DNA from: Saccoglossus kowalevskii
Lineage: Eukaryota; Hemichordata; Enteropneusta; Harrimaniidae
Assembly: GCF_000003605.2 (NCBI RefSeq)
Contig: NW_003128824.1
Span: forward strand, 1-24,185
Direction of reading: 5' to 3'
Length of the DNA: 24,185 nt
Shown here: positions 1 to 11,894 of the stretch, piece by piece
How the letters are laid out: every line of letters starts with the position of its first letter
Numbering within the stretch: the stretch's first letter is position 1
The notes under the pieces: model-generated
Told to the model about the DNA's origin: nothing
What the model saw: only the letters and a program-made list of their open reading frames with translations
The model's database searches: none
Translations under genes and position numbers: made by a program

Positions 1-480
1 TCATGTACCAGTCAGGTATACATGCACAACCCCTTGTCCTGTTCCAACTCATTGCACTCTGTAAAAGCCAGGTATACATGAACAATCCATTGTCCAGTTC
101 CATCTAATTGCACTGTGTGCCAGCCACGTATACAAACACAATCCCTTGTTCAGTTCCATCTCATTGCACTCTGTACCAGCCAGGTATACATGTACATTCC
201 CTTGTCCAGTTCCATCTCAATGCACTCTGTACGAGCCAGGTATACATGCACAATCCCTTGTTCAGTTCCAACTCATTGCACTCTGTGCCTGCAAGGTATA
301 AATGCACAATCCCTTGTCCAGTTCCAACTCATTGCACTCTGTACCTGTCAGGTATACATTCACAATCCCTTGTTCAGTTCCATCTCATTGCACTCTGTAC
401 CAGCCAGGTATACATGCACATTCCCTTGACCAGTTCCATCTCATTGCACTCTGTACCAGCCAGGTATACATGCTCAATCC
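1..480. repeat. Array entry segment, diverged monomers
   Basis: Eight to nine monomers lie before the first long-range duplicated block. The first two (CAGTCAGG, then GTAAAAGCC followed by CTAATTG) resemble those near 13.9 kb and 15.15 kb, which carry CAGTCAGG and GTAAACGCC. Several changes look private to this segment, including GCCACGTATACAAACAC near 122-137. It has no gene. Confidence 0.8.
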
Positions 481-2496
481 CTTGTCCTGTTCCATCTCAT
501 TGCACTCTGTACCAGCCAGGTATACATGCGCATTCCCATGTCCAGTTCCATCTCATTGCACTCCGTACCAGCCAGGTAAACATGCACATTCCCTTGTCCA
601 GTTCCATCTCATTGCATTCTGTACAGGTACACATGCACAATCCCTAATCCAGTTCCGTCTCATTGCACTCTGTACCAGCTATGTATATATGCACAATCCC
701 TTGTCCAGTTCCATCTCATTGCACTCTGTACCAGCCAGGTATACATGCACATTCCCTTGACCAGTTCCATCTCATTGCACTCTGTACCAGCCAGGTATAC
801 ATGCACATTCCCTTGACCAGTTCCATCTCATTGCACTCTGTACCACCCAGGTATACATGCACAATCCCTTGTTTAGTTCCATCTCATTGCACATTGTGCC
901 AGCCAGGTATACATGCACAATCCCTTGTCCAGTTCTATCTCATTGCACTCTGTACCAGCCAGGTATACATGCACAATCCCTTGTTTAGTTCCATCTCATT
1001 GCACTTTGTGCTAGCCAGGCATACATGCACAATCCCTTGTCCAGTTTTATCTCATTGCACTTTGTGCCAGCCAGGTATACATGCACATTCCCTTGACCAG
1101 TTCCATCTCATTGCACTCTGTACAGGTACACATGCACAATCCCTAATCCAGTTCCGTCTCATTGCACTCTGTACCAGCTATGTATATATGCACAATCCCT
1201 TGTCCAGTTCCATCTCATTGCACTCTGTACCAGCCAGGTATACATGCACATTCCCTTGACCAGTTCCATCTCATTGCACTCTGTACCAGCCAGGTATACA
1301 TGCACATTCCCTTGACCAGTTCCATCTCATTGCACTCTGTACCACCCAGGTATACATGCACAATCCCTTGTTTAGTTCCATCTCATTGCACATTGTGCCA
1401 GCCAGGTATACATGCACAATCCCTTGTCCAGTTCTATCTCATTGCACTCTGTACCAGCCAGGTATACATGCACAATCCCTTGTTTAGTTCCATCTCATTG
1501 CACTTTGTGCTAGCCAGGCATACATGCACAATCCCTTGTCCAGTTTTATCTCATTGCACTTTGTGCCAGCCAGGTATACATGCACATTCCCTTGACCAGT
1601 TCCATCTCATTGCACTCTGTACCAGCCAGGTATACATGCACATTCCCTTGTTTAGTTCCATCTCATTGCACTTTGTGCTAGCCAGGTATACATGCACAAT
1701 CCCTTGTCCAGTTCTATTTCATTGCACTCTGTGCCAGCCAGGTATACATGCACATTCCCTTGACCAGTTCCATCTCATTGCACTCTGTACCAGCCAGGTA
1801 TACATGCACATTCCCTTGACCAGTTCCATCTCATTGCACTCTGTACCACCCAGGTATACATGCACAATCCCTTGTTTAGTTCCATCTCATTGCACTTTGT
1901 GCCAGCCAGGTATACATGCACAATCCCTTGTCCAGTTCTATATCATTGCACTCTGTACCAGCCAGGTATACATGCACAATCCCTTGTCCAGTTCCATCTT
2001 ATTGCACTCTGTAACAGCCAGATATATATGCACAATCCCTTGTCCAGTTCCATCTCATTGCACTCTGTACCGGCCAGGTATACTTGCACATTCACTTGTC
2101 CAGTTCATCTCATCGCACTCTGTACCAGCCAGGTATACATGCACAATCCCTTGTTCAGTTCCAACTCATTGCACTCTGTGCCTGCTAGGTAGAAATGCAC
2201 AATCCCTTGTCCAGTTCCAACTCATTGCACTCTGTACCTGCCAGGTATACATGCACAATCCATTGTCCAGTTCTATCTAAATGCACTGTGTGCCAGCCAG
2301 GTATACATACACAATCCCTTGTTCAGTTCCATCTCATTGCACTCTGTACCAGCCAGGTATACATGCACAATCCCTTGTCCAGTTCTATCTCATTGCACTC
2401 TGTACCAGCCAGGTATACATGCGCATTCCCATGTCCAGTTCCAACTCATTGCACTCTGTACCTGCCAGGTATACATGCACAATCCATTGTCCAGTT
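480..2496. repeat. Segmental duplication block A, copy 1 (about 2.0 kb)
   Basis: This block matches 17622-19638 at a constant offset of 17142 bp. It includes the tandem 499-bp pair and the following run with CTTGACC, TTGTGCTAGCC, GTAACAGCCAGATATATATG and GGTAGAAATG monomers. The last two (near 2011 and 2188) are rare variants that also appear near 19153 and 19330, which supports common descent. In the first 130 bp I count four differences between the copies. The match is lost just after the CAATCCATTG monomer near 2496. Confidence 0.88.
613..1610. repeat. 499-bp nine-monomer higher-order repeat, tandem pair (copy 1)
   Basis: Units are 613-1111 and 1112-1610. Each has one 51-bp monomer (ACAGGTACACATG, then CCCTAATCC and CCGTCTCAT) followed by eight 56-bp monomers, hence 499 rather than 504 bp. 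The order after the short monomer is GCTATGTATATATG, two CTTGACC types, CCACCC, ACATTGTGCC, a consensus-like monomer, TTGTGCTAGCCAGGCATAC and TTTGTGCC. By eye the two units differ only at the start, GCATTCT against GCACTCT. Such identity implies a recent tandem duplication or gene-conversion-like homogenisation. Confidence 0.92.
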
Positions 2497-2561
2497 CTAT
2501 CTAATTGCACTGTGTGCCAGCCAGGTATACATACACAATCCCTTGTTCAGTTCCATCTCAT
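2226..2561. repeat. TACCTGCC / GTGTGCC dimer repeated at 224 bp, pair 1
   Basis: A TACCTGCC monomer with CAATCCATTG and a CTAA-type end, followed by GTGTGCC with ATACATACAC, occurs at 2226 and again at 2450. Two other monomers lie between. CTAAATGCACTG at the first junction is shared only with the block at 19368. Confidence 0.87.
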
Positions 2562-2673
2562 TGCACTCTGTACCAGCCAGGTATACATGCGCATTCCCAT
2601 GTCCAGTTCCATCTCATTGCACTCTGTACCAGCCAGGTAAACATGCACATTCACTTGTCCAGTTCCATCTCAT

Positions 2674-3061
2674 TGCATTCTGTACAGGTACACATGCACA
2701 ATCCCTAATCCAGTTCCGGCTCATTGCACTCTGTACCAGCTATGTATATATGCACAATCCATTGTCCAGTTCCATCTCATTGCACTCTGTACCAGCCAGG
2801 TATACTTGCACATTCCCTTGACCAGTTCCATCTCATTGCACTCTGTACCACCCAGGTATACATGCACAATCCCTTGTCCAGTTCTATCTAATTGCACTCT
2901 ATACCAGCCATGGTATACATGCACAATCCCTTCTTCAGTTCCAACTCATTGCACTTAGTGCCTGCAAGGTATAAATGCACAATCCCTTGTCCAGTTCGAA
3001 CTCATTGCACTCTAAACCAGCCAGGTATACATGCACAATCCCTTGTCCAGTTCCATCTTAT
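2674..3061. repeat. 388-bp cassette with 51- and 57-bp length markers, copy 1
   Basis: Seven monomers in fixed order: 51-bp ACAGGTACAC; GCTATGTATATATG with CAATCCATTG; TATACTTGCACATTCCC; CCACCC with CTTGTCC; 57-bp CTATACCAGCCATGG; AGTGCCTGCAAGG with CAGTTCGAACTCAT; CTCTAAACCAGCC. This copy has CCGGCTCAT in the short monomer and CACTTAGTGCC near 2953. The first change is shared only with the copy at 8591. Confidence 0.9.
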
Positions 3062-3396
3062 TGCACTCTGTAACAGCCAGGTATATATGCACAATCCCTT
3101 GTTCAGTTCCAACTCATTGCACTCAGTGCCTGTAAGGTATAAATGCACAATCCCTTGTCCAGTTCGAACTCATTGCACTCTAAACCAGCCAGGTATACAT
3201 GCACAATCCCTTGTTCAGTTCCATCTCGTTGCACTCTGTACCGGCCAGGTATACTTGCACATTCACTTGTCCAGTTCATATCATCGCACTCTGTACCAGC
3301 CAGGTATACATGCACAATCCCTTGTTCAGTTCCAACTCATTGCACCCTGTGCCTGCTAGGTATAAATGCACAATCCCTTGTCCAGTTCCAACTCAT

Positions 3397-3732
3397 TGCA
3401 CTCTGTACCTGCCAGGTATACATGCACAATCCATTGTCCAGTTCTATCTAATTGCACTGTGTGCCAGCCTGGTATACATACACTATCTTTTGTTCAGTTC
3501 CATCTCATTGCACTCTGTACCAGCCAGGTATACATGCACAATCCCTTGTCCAGTTCTATCTCATTGCACTCTGTACCAGCCAGGTATACATGCGCATTCC
3601 CATGTCCAGTTCCAACTCATTGCACTCTGTACCTGCCAGGAATACATGCACAATCCATTGTCCAGTTCTATCTAATTGCACTGTGTGCCAGCCAGGTATA
3701 CATACACAATCCCTTGTTCAGTTCCATCTCAT
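3397..3732. repeat. Dimer at 224-bp spacing, pair 2
   Basis: Dimers at 3397 and 3621. The first GTGTGCC monomer has CAGCCTGG and ACACTATCTTTTG, a rare form also seen at 8199, 9370 and 16242. The second dimer has CAGGAATACATG. Confidence 0.87.
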
Positions 3733-3788
3733 TGCACTCTGTACCAGCCAGGTATACATGCGCATTCCCTTGTCCTGTTCCATTTCAT

Positions 3789-4128
3789 TGCACTCTGTAC
3801 CAGCTATGTATATATGCACAATCCATTGTCCAGTTCCATCTCATTGCACTCTGTACCAGCCAGGTATACTTGCACATTCCCTTGACCAGTTCCATCTCAT
3901 TGCACTCTGTACCACCCAGGTATACATGCACAATCCCTTGTCCAGTTCTATCTCATTGCACTCTATACCAGCCATGGTATACATGCACAATCCCTTCTTC
4001 AGTTCCAACTCATTGCACTCAGTGCCTGCAAGGTATAAATGCACAATCCCTTGTCCAGTTCGAACTCATTGCACTCTAAACCAGCCAGGTATACATGCAC
4101 AATCCCTTGTCCAGTTCCATCTTATTGC
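3789..4128. repeat. Cassette lacking its 51-bp leader
   Basis: GCTATGTATATATG at 3789 follows directly on a TCCTGTTCCATTTCAT monomer. The GGTAAACATG and 51-bp monomers seen at the matching place near 9706-9813 are absent (108 bp). The 57-bp monomer is at 3957, with CAAGG and CTAAACC monomers after it. The stretch from 3803 to about 4390 matches 7541 to about 8128 at offset 3738. Confidence 0.82.
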
Positions 4129-4572
4129 ACTCTGTAACAGCCAGGTATATATGCACAATCCCTTGTTCAGTTCCAACTCATTGCACTCAGTGCCTGCAAG
4201 GTATAAATGCACAATCCCTTGTCCAGTTCGAACTCATTGCACTCTAAACCAGCCAGGTATACATGCACAATCCCTTGTTCAGTTCCATCTCGTTGCACTC
4301 TGTACCGGCCAGGTATACTTGCACATTCACTTGTCCAGTTCATCTCATCGCACTCTGTACCAGCCAGGTATACATGCACAATCCCTTGTCCAGTTCCAAC
4401 TCATTGCACTCTGTACCAGCCAGGTATACATGCGCATTCCCTTGTCCTGTTCCATTTCATTGCACTCTGTACCAGCCAGGTATACATGCGCATTCCCATG
4501 TCCAGTTCCATCTCATTGCACTCTGTACCAGCCAGGTAAACATGCACATTCACTTGTCCAGTTCCATCTCAT

Positions 4573-4960
4573 TGCATTCTGTACAGGTACACATGCACAA
4601 TCCCTAATCCAGTTCCGTCTCATTGCACTCTGTACCAGCTATGTATATATGCACAATCCATTGTCCAGTTCCATCTCATTGCACTCTGTACCAGCCAGGT
4701 ATACTTGCACATTCCCTTGACCAGTTCCATCTCATTGCACTCTGTACCACCCAGGTATACATGCACAATCCCTTGTCCAGTTCTATCTCATTGCACTCTA
4801 TACCAGCCATGGTATACATGCACAATCCCTTCTTCAGTTCCAACTCATTGCACTCAGTGCCTGCAAGGTATAAATGCACAATCCCTTGTCCAGTTCGAAC
4901 TCATTGCACTCTAAACCAGCCAGGTATACATGCACAATCCCTTGTCCAGTTCCATCTTAT
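4573..4960. repeat. 388-bp cassette, copy 2
   Basis: Same seven-monomer order: 51-bp monomer at 4573, 57-bp monomer at 4792 (spacing 219), CAAGG monomer at 4849, CTAAACC monomer at 4905. It is followed by GTAACAGCCAGGTATATATG and a second CAAGG/CTAAACC pair. Confidence 0.92.
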
Positions 4961-5688
4961 TGCACTCTGTAACAGCCAGGTATATATGCACAATCCCTTG
5001 TTCAGTTCCAACTCATTGCACTCAGTGCCTGCAAGGTATAAATGCACAATCCCTTGTCCAGTTCGAACTCATTGCACTCTAAACCAGCCAGGTATACATG
5101 CACAATCCCTTGTTCAGTTCCATCTTATTGCACTCTGTAGCAGCCAGGTATACATGCACATTCCCTTGTTTAGTTCCATCTCATTGCACTTTGTGCTAGC
5201 CAGGTATACATGCACAATCCCTTGTCCAGTTCTATTTCATTGCACTCTGTGCCAGCCAGGTATACATGCACATTCCCTTGACCAGTTCCATCTCATTGCA
5301 CTCTGTACCAGCCAGGTATACATGCACATTCCCTTGACCAGTTCCATCTCATTGCACTCTGTACCACCCAGGTATACATGCACAATCCCTTGTTTAGTTC
5401 CATCTCATTGCACTTTGTGCCAGCCAGGTATACATGCACAATCCCTTGTCCAGTTCTATATCATTGCACTCTGTACCAGCCAGGTATACATGCACAATCC
5501 CTTGTCCAGTTCCATCTTATTGCACTCTGTAACAGCCAGGTATATATGCACAATCCCTTGTCCAGTTCCATCTCATTGCACTCTGTACCGGCCAGGTATA
5601 CTTGCACATTCACTTGTCCAGTTCCAACTCATTGCACTCTGTGCCTGCTAGGTATAAATGCACAATCCCTTGTCCAGTTCCAACTCAT

Positions 5689-6024
5689 TGCACTCTGTAC
5701 CTGCCAGGTATACATGCACAATCCATTGTCCAGTTCTATCTAATTGCACTGTGTGCCAGCCAGGTATACATACACAATCCCTTGTTCAGTTCCATCTCAT
5801 TGCACTCTGTACCAGCCAGGTATACATGCACAATCCCTTGTCCAGTTCTATCTCATTGCACTCTGTACCAGCCAGGTATACATGCGCATTCCCATGTCCA
5901 GTTCCAACTCATTGCACTCTGTACCTGCCAGGTATACATGCACAATCCATTGTCCAGTTCTATCTAATTGCACTGTGTGCCAGCCAGGTATACATACACA
6001 ATCCCTTGTTCAGTTCCATCTCAT
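5689..6024. repeat. Dimer at 224-bp spacing, pair 3
   Basis: Dimers at 5689 and 5913, both with the common CAGCCAGG and ACACAATCCC form. The pair ends shortly before the TCCTGTTCCATTTCAT monomer. Confidence 0.87.
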
Positions 6025-6192
6025 TGCACTCTGTACCAGCCAGGTATACATGCGCATTCCCTTGTCCTGTTCCATTTCATTGCACTCTGTACCAGCCAGG
6101 TATACATGCGCATTCCCATGTTCAGTTCCATCTCATTGCACTCTGTACCAGCCAGGTAAACATGCACATTCACTTGTCCAGTTCCATCTCAT

Positions 6193-6580
6193 TGCATTCT
6201 GTACAGGTACACATGCACAATCCCTAATCCAGTTCCGTCTCATTGCACTCTGTACCAGCTATGTATATATGCACAATCCATTGTCCAGTTCCATCTCATT
6301 GCACTCTGTACCAGCCAGGTATACTTGCACATTCCCTTGACCAGTTCCATCTCATTGCACTCTGTACCACCCAGGTATACATGCACAATCCCTTGTCCAG
6401 TTCTATCTCATTGCACTCTATACCAGCCATGGTATACATGCACAATCCCTTCTTCAGTTCCAACTCATTGCACTCAGTGCCTGCAAGGTATAAATGCACA
6501 ATCCCTTGTCCAGTTCGAACTCATTGCACTCTAAACCAGCCAGGTATACATGCACAATCCCTTGTCCAGTTCCATCTTAT
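6193..6580. repeat. 388-bp cassette, copy 3
   Basis: 51-bp monomer at 6193 and 57-bp monomer at 6412 (spacing 219), exactly 1620 bp after copy 2. The match to copy 2 continues to about 6640, where this copy switches to a CAGCTAGG monomer with CTTCTTCAG. Confidence 0.92.
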
Positions 6581-6972
6581 TGCACTCTGTAACAGCCAGG
6601 TATATATGCACAATCCCTTGTTCAGTTCCAACTCATTGCACTCTGTACCAGCTAGGTATACATGCACAATCCCTTCTTCAGTTCCATCTCATTGCACTCA
6701 GTGCCTGCAAGGTATAAATGCACAATCCCTTGTCCAGTTCGAACTCATTGCACTCTAAACCAGCCAGGTATATATGCACAATCCCTTGTCCAGTTCCATC
6801 TCATTGCACTCTGTACCGGCCAGGTATACTTGCACATTCACTTGTCCAGTTCATCTCATCGCACTCTGTACCAGCCAGGTATACATGCACAAATCCCTTG
6901 TTCAGTTCCAACTCATTGCACTCTGTGCCTGCTAAGTATAAATGCACAATCCCTTGTCCAGTTCCAACTCAT

Positions 6973-7308
6973 TGCACTCTGTACCTGCCAGGTATACATG
7001 CACAATCCATTGTCCAGTTCTATCTAATTGCACTGTGTGCCAGCCAGGTATACATACACAATCCCTTGTTCAGTTCCATCTCATTGCACTCTGTACCAGC
7101 CAGGTATACATGCACAATCCCTTGTCCAGTTCTATCTCATTGCACTCTGTACCAGCCAAGTATACATGCGCATTCCCATGTCCAGTTCCAACTCATTGCA
7201 CTCTGTACCTGCCAGGTATACATGCACAATCCATTGTCCAGTTCTATCTAATTGCACTGTGTGCCAGCCAGGTATACATACACAATCCCTTGTTCAGTTC
7301 CATCTCAT
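6973..7308. repeat. Dimer at 224-bp spacing, pair 4
   Basis: Dimers at 6973 and 7197. The CAGCCAAGTATAC change near 7154 lies between them. An irregular short monomer (GTACCAACAAGTATAC, near 7373) follows, where bases have been lost. Confidence 0.87.
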
Positions 7309-7475
7309 TGCACTCTGTACCAGCCAGGTATACATGCGCATTCCCTTGTCCTGTTCCATATCATTGTACTCTGTACCAACAAGTATACATGCGCATTCCC
7401 ATGTTCAGTTCCATCTCATTGCACTCTGTACCAGTCAGGTAAACATGCACATTCACTTGTCCAGTTCCATCTCAT

Positions 7476-7863
7476 TGCATTCTGTACAGGTACACATGCA
7501 CAATCCCTAATCCAGTTCCGTCTCATTGCACTCTGTACCAGCTATGTATATATGCACAATCCATTGTCCAGTTCCATCTCATTGCACTCTGTACCAGCCA
7601 GGTATACTTGCACATTCCCTTGACCAGTTCCATCTCATTGCACTCTGTACCACCCAGGTATACATGCACAATCCCTTGTCCAGTTCTATCTCATTGCACT
7701 CTATACCAGCCATGGTATACATGCACAATCCCTTCTTCAGTTCCAACTCATTGCACTCAGTGCCTGCAAGGTATAAATGCACAATCCCTTGTCCAGTTCG
7801 AATTCATTGCACTCTAAACCAGCCAGGTATACATGCACAATCCCTTGTCCAGTTCCATCTTAT
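7476..7863. repeat. 388-bp cassette, copy 4
   Basis: 51-bp monomer at 7476 and 57-bp monomer at 7695 (spacing 219), 1283 bp after copy 3. It carries CAGTTCGAATTCAT near 7795 where other copies have GAACTCAT. Confidence 0.92.
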
Positions 7864-8142
7864 TGCACTCTGTAACAGCCAGGTATATATGCACAATCCC
7901 TTGTTCAGTTCCAACTCATTGCACTCAGTGCCTGCAAGGTATAAATGCACAATCCCTTGTCCAGTTCGAACTCATTGCACTCTAAACCAGCCAGGTATAC
8001 ATGCACAATCCCTTGTTCAGTTCCATCTCGTTGCACTCTGTACCGGCCAGGTATACTTGCACATTCACTTGTCCAGTTCATCTCATCGCACTCTGTACCA
8101 GCCAGGTATACATGCACAATCCCTTGTTCAGTTCCAACTCAT

Positions 8143-8478
8143 TGCACTCTGTACCTGCCAGGTATACATGCACAATCCATTGTCCAGTTCTATCTAATTG
8201 CACTGTGTGCCAGCCTGGTATACATACACTATCTTTTGTTCAGTTCCATCTCATTGCACTCTGTACCAGCCAGGTATACATGCACAATCCCTTGTCCAGT
8301 TCTATCTCATTGCACTCTGTACCAGCCAGGTATACATGCGCATTCCCATGTCCAGTTCCAACTCATTGCACTCTGTACCTGCCAGGTATACATGCACAAT
8401 CCATTGTCCAGTTCTATCTAATTGCACTGTGTGCCAGCCAGGTATACATACACAATCCCTTGTTCAGTTCCATCTCAT
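8143..8478. repeat. Dimer at 224-bp spacing, pair 5
   Basis: Dimers at 8143 and 8367. The first has CAGCCTGG and ACACTATCTTTTG, as at 3453. About 8134-8530 matches 3388-3784 at offset 4746. Confidence 0.87.
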
Positions 8479-8590
8479 TGCACTCTGTACCAGCCAGGTA
8501 TACATGCGCATTCCCTTGTCCTGTTCCATTTCATTGCACTCTGTACCAGCCAGGTAAACATGCACATTCACTTGTCCAGTTCCATCTCAT

Positions 8591-8978
8591 TGCATTCTGT
8601 ACAGGTACACATGCACAATCCCTAATCCAGTTCCGGCTCATTGCACTCTGTACCAGCTATGTATATATGCACAATCCATTGTCCAGTTCCATCTCATTGC
8701 ACTCTGTACCAGCCAGGTATACTTGCACATTCCCTTGACCAGTTCCATCTCATTGCACTCTGTACCACCCAGGTATACATGCACAATCCCTTGTCCAGTT
8801 CTATCTAATTGCACTCTATACCAGCCATGGTATACATGCACAATCCCTTCTTCAGTTCCAACTCATTGCACTCAGTGCCTGCAAGGTATAAATGCACAAT
8901 CCCTTGTCCAGTTCGAACTCATTGCACTCTAAACCAGCCAGGTATACATGCACAATCCCTTGTCCAGTTCCATCTTAT
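8591..8978. repeat. 388-bp cassette, copy 5
   Basis: 51-bp monomer at 8591 and 57-bp monomer at 8810 (spacing 219). It shares CCGGCTCAT and CTATCTAAT before the 57-bp monomer with the copy at 2674, 5917 bp upstream. Confidence 0.92.
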
Positions 8979-9313
8979 TGCACTCTGTAACAGCCAGGTA
9001 TATATGCACAATCCCTTGTTCAGTTCCAACTCATTGCACTCAGTGCCTGCAAGGTATAAATGCACAATCCCTTGTCCAGTTCGAACTCATTGCACTCTAA
9101 ACCAGCCAGGTATACATGCACAATCCCTTGTTCAGTTCCATCTCGTTGCACTCTGTACCGGCCAGGTATACTTGCACATTCACTTGTCCAGTTCATATCA
9201 TCGCACTCTGTACCAGCCAGGTATACATGCACAATCCCTTGTTCAGTTCCAACTCATTGCACCCTGTGCCTGCTAGGTATAAATGCACAATCCCTTGTCC
9301 AGTTCCAACTCAT

Positions 9314-9649
9314 TGCACTCTGTACCTGCCAGGTATACATGCACAATCCATTGTCCAGTTCTATCTAATTGCACTGTGTGCCAGCCTGGTATACATACAC
9401 TATCTTTTGTTCAGTTCCATCTCATTGCACTCTGTACCAGCCAGGTATACATGCACAATCCCTTGTCCAGTTCTATCTCATTGCACTCTGTACCAGCCAG
9501 GTATACATGCGCATTCCCATGTCCAGTTCCAACTCATTGCACTCTGTACCTGCCAGGAATACATGCACAATCCATTGTCCAGTTCTATCTAATTGCACTG
9601 TGTGCCAGCCAGGTATACATACACAATCCCTTGTTCAGTTCCATCTCAT
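9314..9649. repeat. Dimer at 224-bp spacing, pair 6
   Basis: Dimers at 9314 and 9538, with CAGCCTGG in the first and CAGGAATACATG in the second. This is exactly the combination seen at 3397-3732, 5917 bp upstream. Confidence 0.87.
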
Positions 9650-9761
9650 TGCACTCTGTACCAGCCAGGTATACATGCGCATTCCCTTGTCCTGTTCCAT
9701 TTCATTGCACTCTGTACCAGCCAGGTAAACATGCACATTCACTTGTCCAGTTCCATCTCAT

Positions 9762-10150
9762 TGCATTCTGTACCAGGTACACATGCACAATCCCTAATCC
9801 AGTTCCGTCTCATTGCACTCTGTACCAGCTATGTATATATGCACAATCCATTGTCCAGTTCCATCTCATTGCACTCTGTACCAGCCAGGTATACTTGCAC
9901 ATTCCCTTGACCAGTTCCATCTCATTGCACTCTGTACCACCCAGGTATACATGCACAATCCCTTGTCCAGTTCTATCTCATTGCACTCTATACCAGCCAT
10001 GGTATACATGCACAATCCCTTCTTCAGTTCCAACTCCTTGCACTCAGTGCCTGCAAGGTATAAATGCACAATCCCTTGTCCAGTTCGAACTCATTGCACT
10101 CTAAACCAGCCAGGTATACATGCACAATCCCTTGTTCGTTTCCATCTCAT
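9762..10150. repeat. 389-bp cassette, copy 6, with a 52-bp short monomer
   Basis: Here the short monomer reads ACCAGGTACAC, one base longer than the others, so the distance to the 57-bp monomer at 9982 is 220. It also has CAACTCCTTG near 10031. Downstream it runs into the 280-bp units, unlike the copies at 2674, 4573 and 7476. Confidence 0.9.
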
Positions 10151-10822
10151 TGCACTCTGTACCAGCCAGGAATACATGCACAATCGCTTGTTCAGTTCCA
10201 TCTCATTGCGCTCTGTACCAGCCAGGTATACATGCACAATCCCTTGTTCGTATCCATCTCATTGCACTCTGTACCAGCCAGGTATACATGCACAATCCCT
10301 TGTTCAGTTCCAACTCATTGCACTCAGTGCCTGCAAGGTATAAATGCACAATCCCTTGTCCAGTTCGAACTCATTGCACTCTAAACCAGCCAGGTATACA
10401 TGCACAATCCCTTGTTCAGTTCCATCTCGTTGCACTCTGTACCAGCCAGGTATACATGCACAATCCCTTGTTCGTTTCCATCTCATTGCACTCTGTACCA
10501 GCCAGGTATACATGCACAATCCCTTGTCCAGTTCTATCTCATTGCACACTGTACCAGCCAGGTATACATGCACAATCCCTTGTTCAGTTCCAACTCATTG
10601 CACTCAGTGCCTGCAAGGTATAAATGCACAATCCCTTGTCCAGTTCGAACTCATTGCACTCTAAACCAGCCAGGTATACATGCACAATCCCTTGTTCAGT
10701 TCCATCTCGTTGCACTCTGTACCAGCCAGGTATACATGCACAATCCCTTGTTCGTTTCCATCTCATTGCACTCTGTACCAGCCAGGTATACATGCACAAT
10801 CCCTTGTCCAGTCCTATCTCAT
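10039..10822. repeat. 280-bp five-monomer higher-order repeat, three units
   Basis: The AGTGCCTGCAAGG monomer starts at 10039, 10319 and 10599, exactly 280 bp apart. Unit 1 has TTCGTTTCC in its second monomer, then CAGGAATACATG with CGCTTG and GCGCTCTG. Units 2 and 3 have CAGTTCCATCTCGT in the second monomer and TTCGTTTCC in the third. The third unit diverges after four monomers, at GTGCCAGGCAGG (10823). Confidence 0.9.
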
Positions 10823-11770
10823 TGCACTCTGTGCCAGGCAGGTATACATGCACAATCCCTTGTCCAGTTGTATCTCATTGCACCCTGTACCAGCCAGGTA
10901 TACAAGCACAATCCCTTGTTTAGTTCCATCCCAATGCACTTTGTGCTAGCCAGGCATACATGCACAATCCCTTGTCCAGTTTTATCTCATTGCACTCTGT
11001 GCCAGCCAGGTATACATGCACAATCCCTTGTCCAGTTCTATTTCATTGCACTCTGTGCCAGCTAGGTATATATGCACAATCCCTTGTCCAGTTCCATCTC
11101 ATTGCACTCTGTACCAGCTAGGTATATATGCGCAATCCCTTGTCAAGTTCCATCTCATTGCACTCTGTACCGGCCAGGTATACTTGCACATTCACTTGTC
11201 CAGTTCATCTCATTGCACTCTGAACCAGCCAGGTATACATGCACAATCTCTTGTTCAGTTCCAACTCATTGCACTCTGTGCCTGCAAGGTATAAATGCAC
11301 AATCCCTTGTCCAGTTCCAACTCATTGCACTCTGTACCTGCCAGTTATACATGCACAATCCCTTGTTCAGTTCTATTTAATTGCACTCTGTACCAGCCAG
11401 GTATACATGCACAATCCATTGTCCAGTTCTATCTAATTGCACTATGTGCCAGCCAGGTATACATACACAATCCCTTGTTCAGTTCCACCTCATTGCACTC
11501 TGTGCCTGCTAGGTATAAATGCACAATCCCTTGTCCAGTTCCAACTCATTGCACTCTGTACCTGCCAGGTATACATTCACAATCCATTGTCAAGTTCTAT
11601 CTAATTGCACTGTGTGCCAGCCAGGTATACATACACAATCCCTTGTTCAGTTCCATCTCATTGCACTCTGTACCAGCCAGGTATACATGCACAATCCCTT
11701 GTCCAGTTCTATCTCATTGCACTCTGTACCAGCCAGGTATACATGCGCATTCCCATGTCCAGTTCCAACT
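10319..11770. repeat. Segmental duplication block D, copy 1 (about 1.45 kb)
   Basis: Matches 21153-22604 at offset 10834. Shared rare changes are CCAGTCCTATCTC (10811/21645), GTCAAGTTCCATCTC (11144/21978), CTCTGAACC (about 11219/22053) and TATACATTCAC (11570/22404). Confidence 0.88.
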
Positions 11771-11885
11771 CATTGCACTCTGTACCTGCCAGGTATACAT
11801 GCACAATCCATTGTCCAGTTCTATCTAATTGCACTGTGTGCCAGCCAGGTATACATACACAATCCCTTGTTCAGTTCCATCTCAT
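11550..11885. repeat. Dimer at 224-bp spacing, pair 7
   Basis: Dimers at 11550 and 11774. The first has TATACATTCAC and GTCAAGTTC. The TATACATTCAC change recurs at 22384, where the second dimer has been replaced by the CAAGG unit. Confidence 0.87.
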
Positions 11886-11894
11886 TGCACTCTG

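Larger units (their letters stand above)
2615..3803. repeat. Segmental duplication block B, copy 1 (about 1.2 kb)
   Basis: Near-identical to 8532-9720 at offset 5917. Shared rare changes are CCGGCTCAT (2716/8633), GTTCATATCATCGCAC (about 3275/9192) and CATTGCACCCTGTGCC (about 3339/9256). I noted only two differences: CACTTAGTG against CACTCAGTG, and CCTGTAAGG against CCTGCAAGG. Confidence 0.88.
8532..9720. repeat. Segmental duplication block B, copy 2
   Basis: Partner of 2615-3803. Beyond its end this copy carries a GGTAAACATG monomer and the 52-bp short monomer, which copy 1 lacks. The offset then grows from 5917 to 6025 (108 bp, i.e. 56 + 52). Confidence 0.88.
9762..11058. repeat. Segmental duplication block C, copy 1
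   Basis: Matches 12052-13347 at offset 2290/2289. It covers the cassette, the three 280-bp units and the GTGCCAGGCAGG, TATACAAGCAC and CATCCCAATGCAC monomers. Past 11058 the alignment resumes at offset 2345, one monomer more. Confidence 0.86.

Noticed and set aside
1162-2280. 372-residue open reading frame, repeated at 18304-19422
   Set aside because: The two identical lengths reflect the segmental duplication at offset 17142, not conservation of a gene.
3452-4720. 422-residue open reading frame with periodic MHNPLSSSISLHSVPAR-like peptide
   Set aside because: It is the stop-free satellite read through. The 56-bp unit is not a multiple of 3, so all forward frames give the same cyclic peptide, and indel variants shift frame freely. 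There is no non-repeat start region, no domain, and no sign of selection on codon positions.
10304-10573. Reverse-strand frames of 60-90 residues (also at 2721, 3841, 12593, 21418 and elsewhere)
   Set aside because: The reverse complement has one TGA per monomer, so each frame meets one about every 168 bp. Slightly longer frames arise only where a variant removes it.
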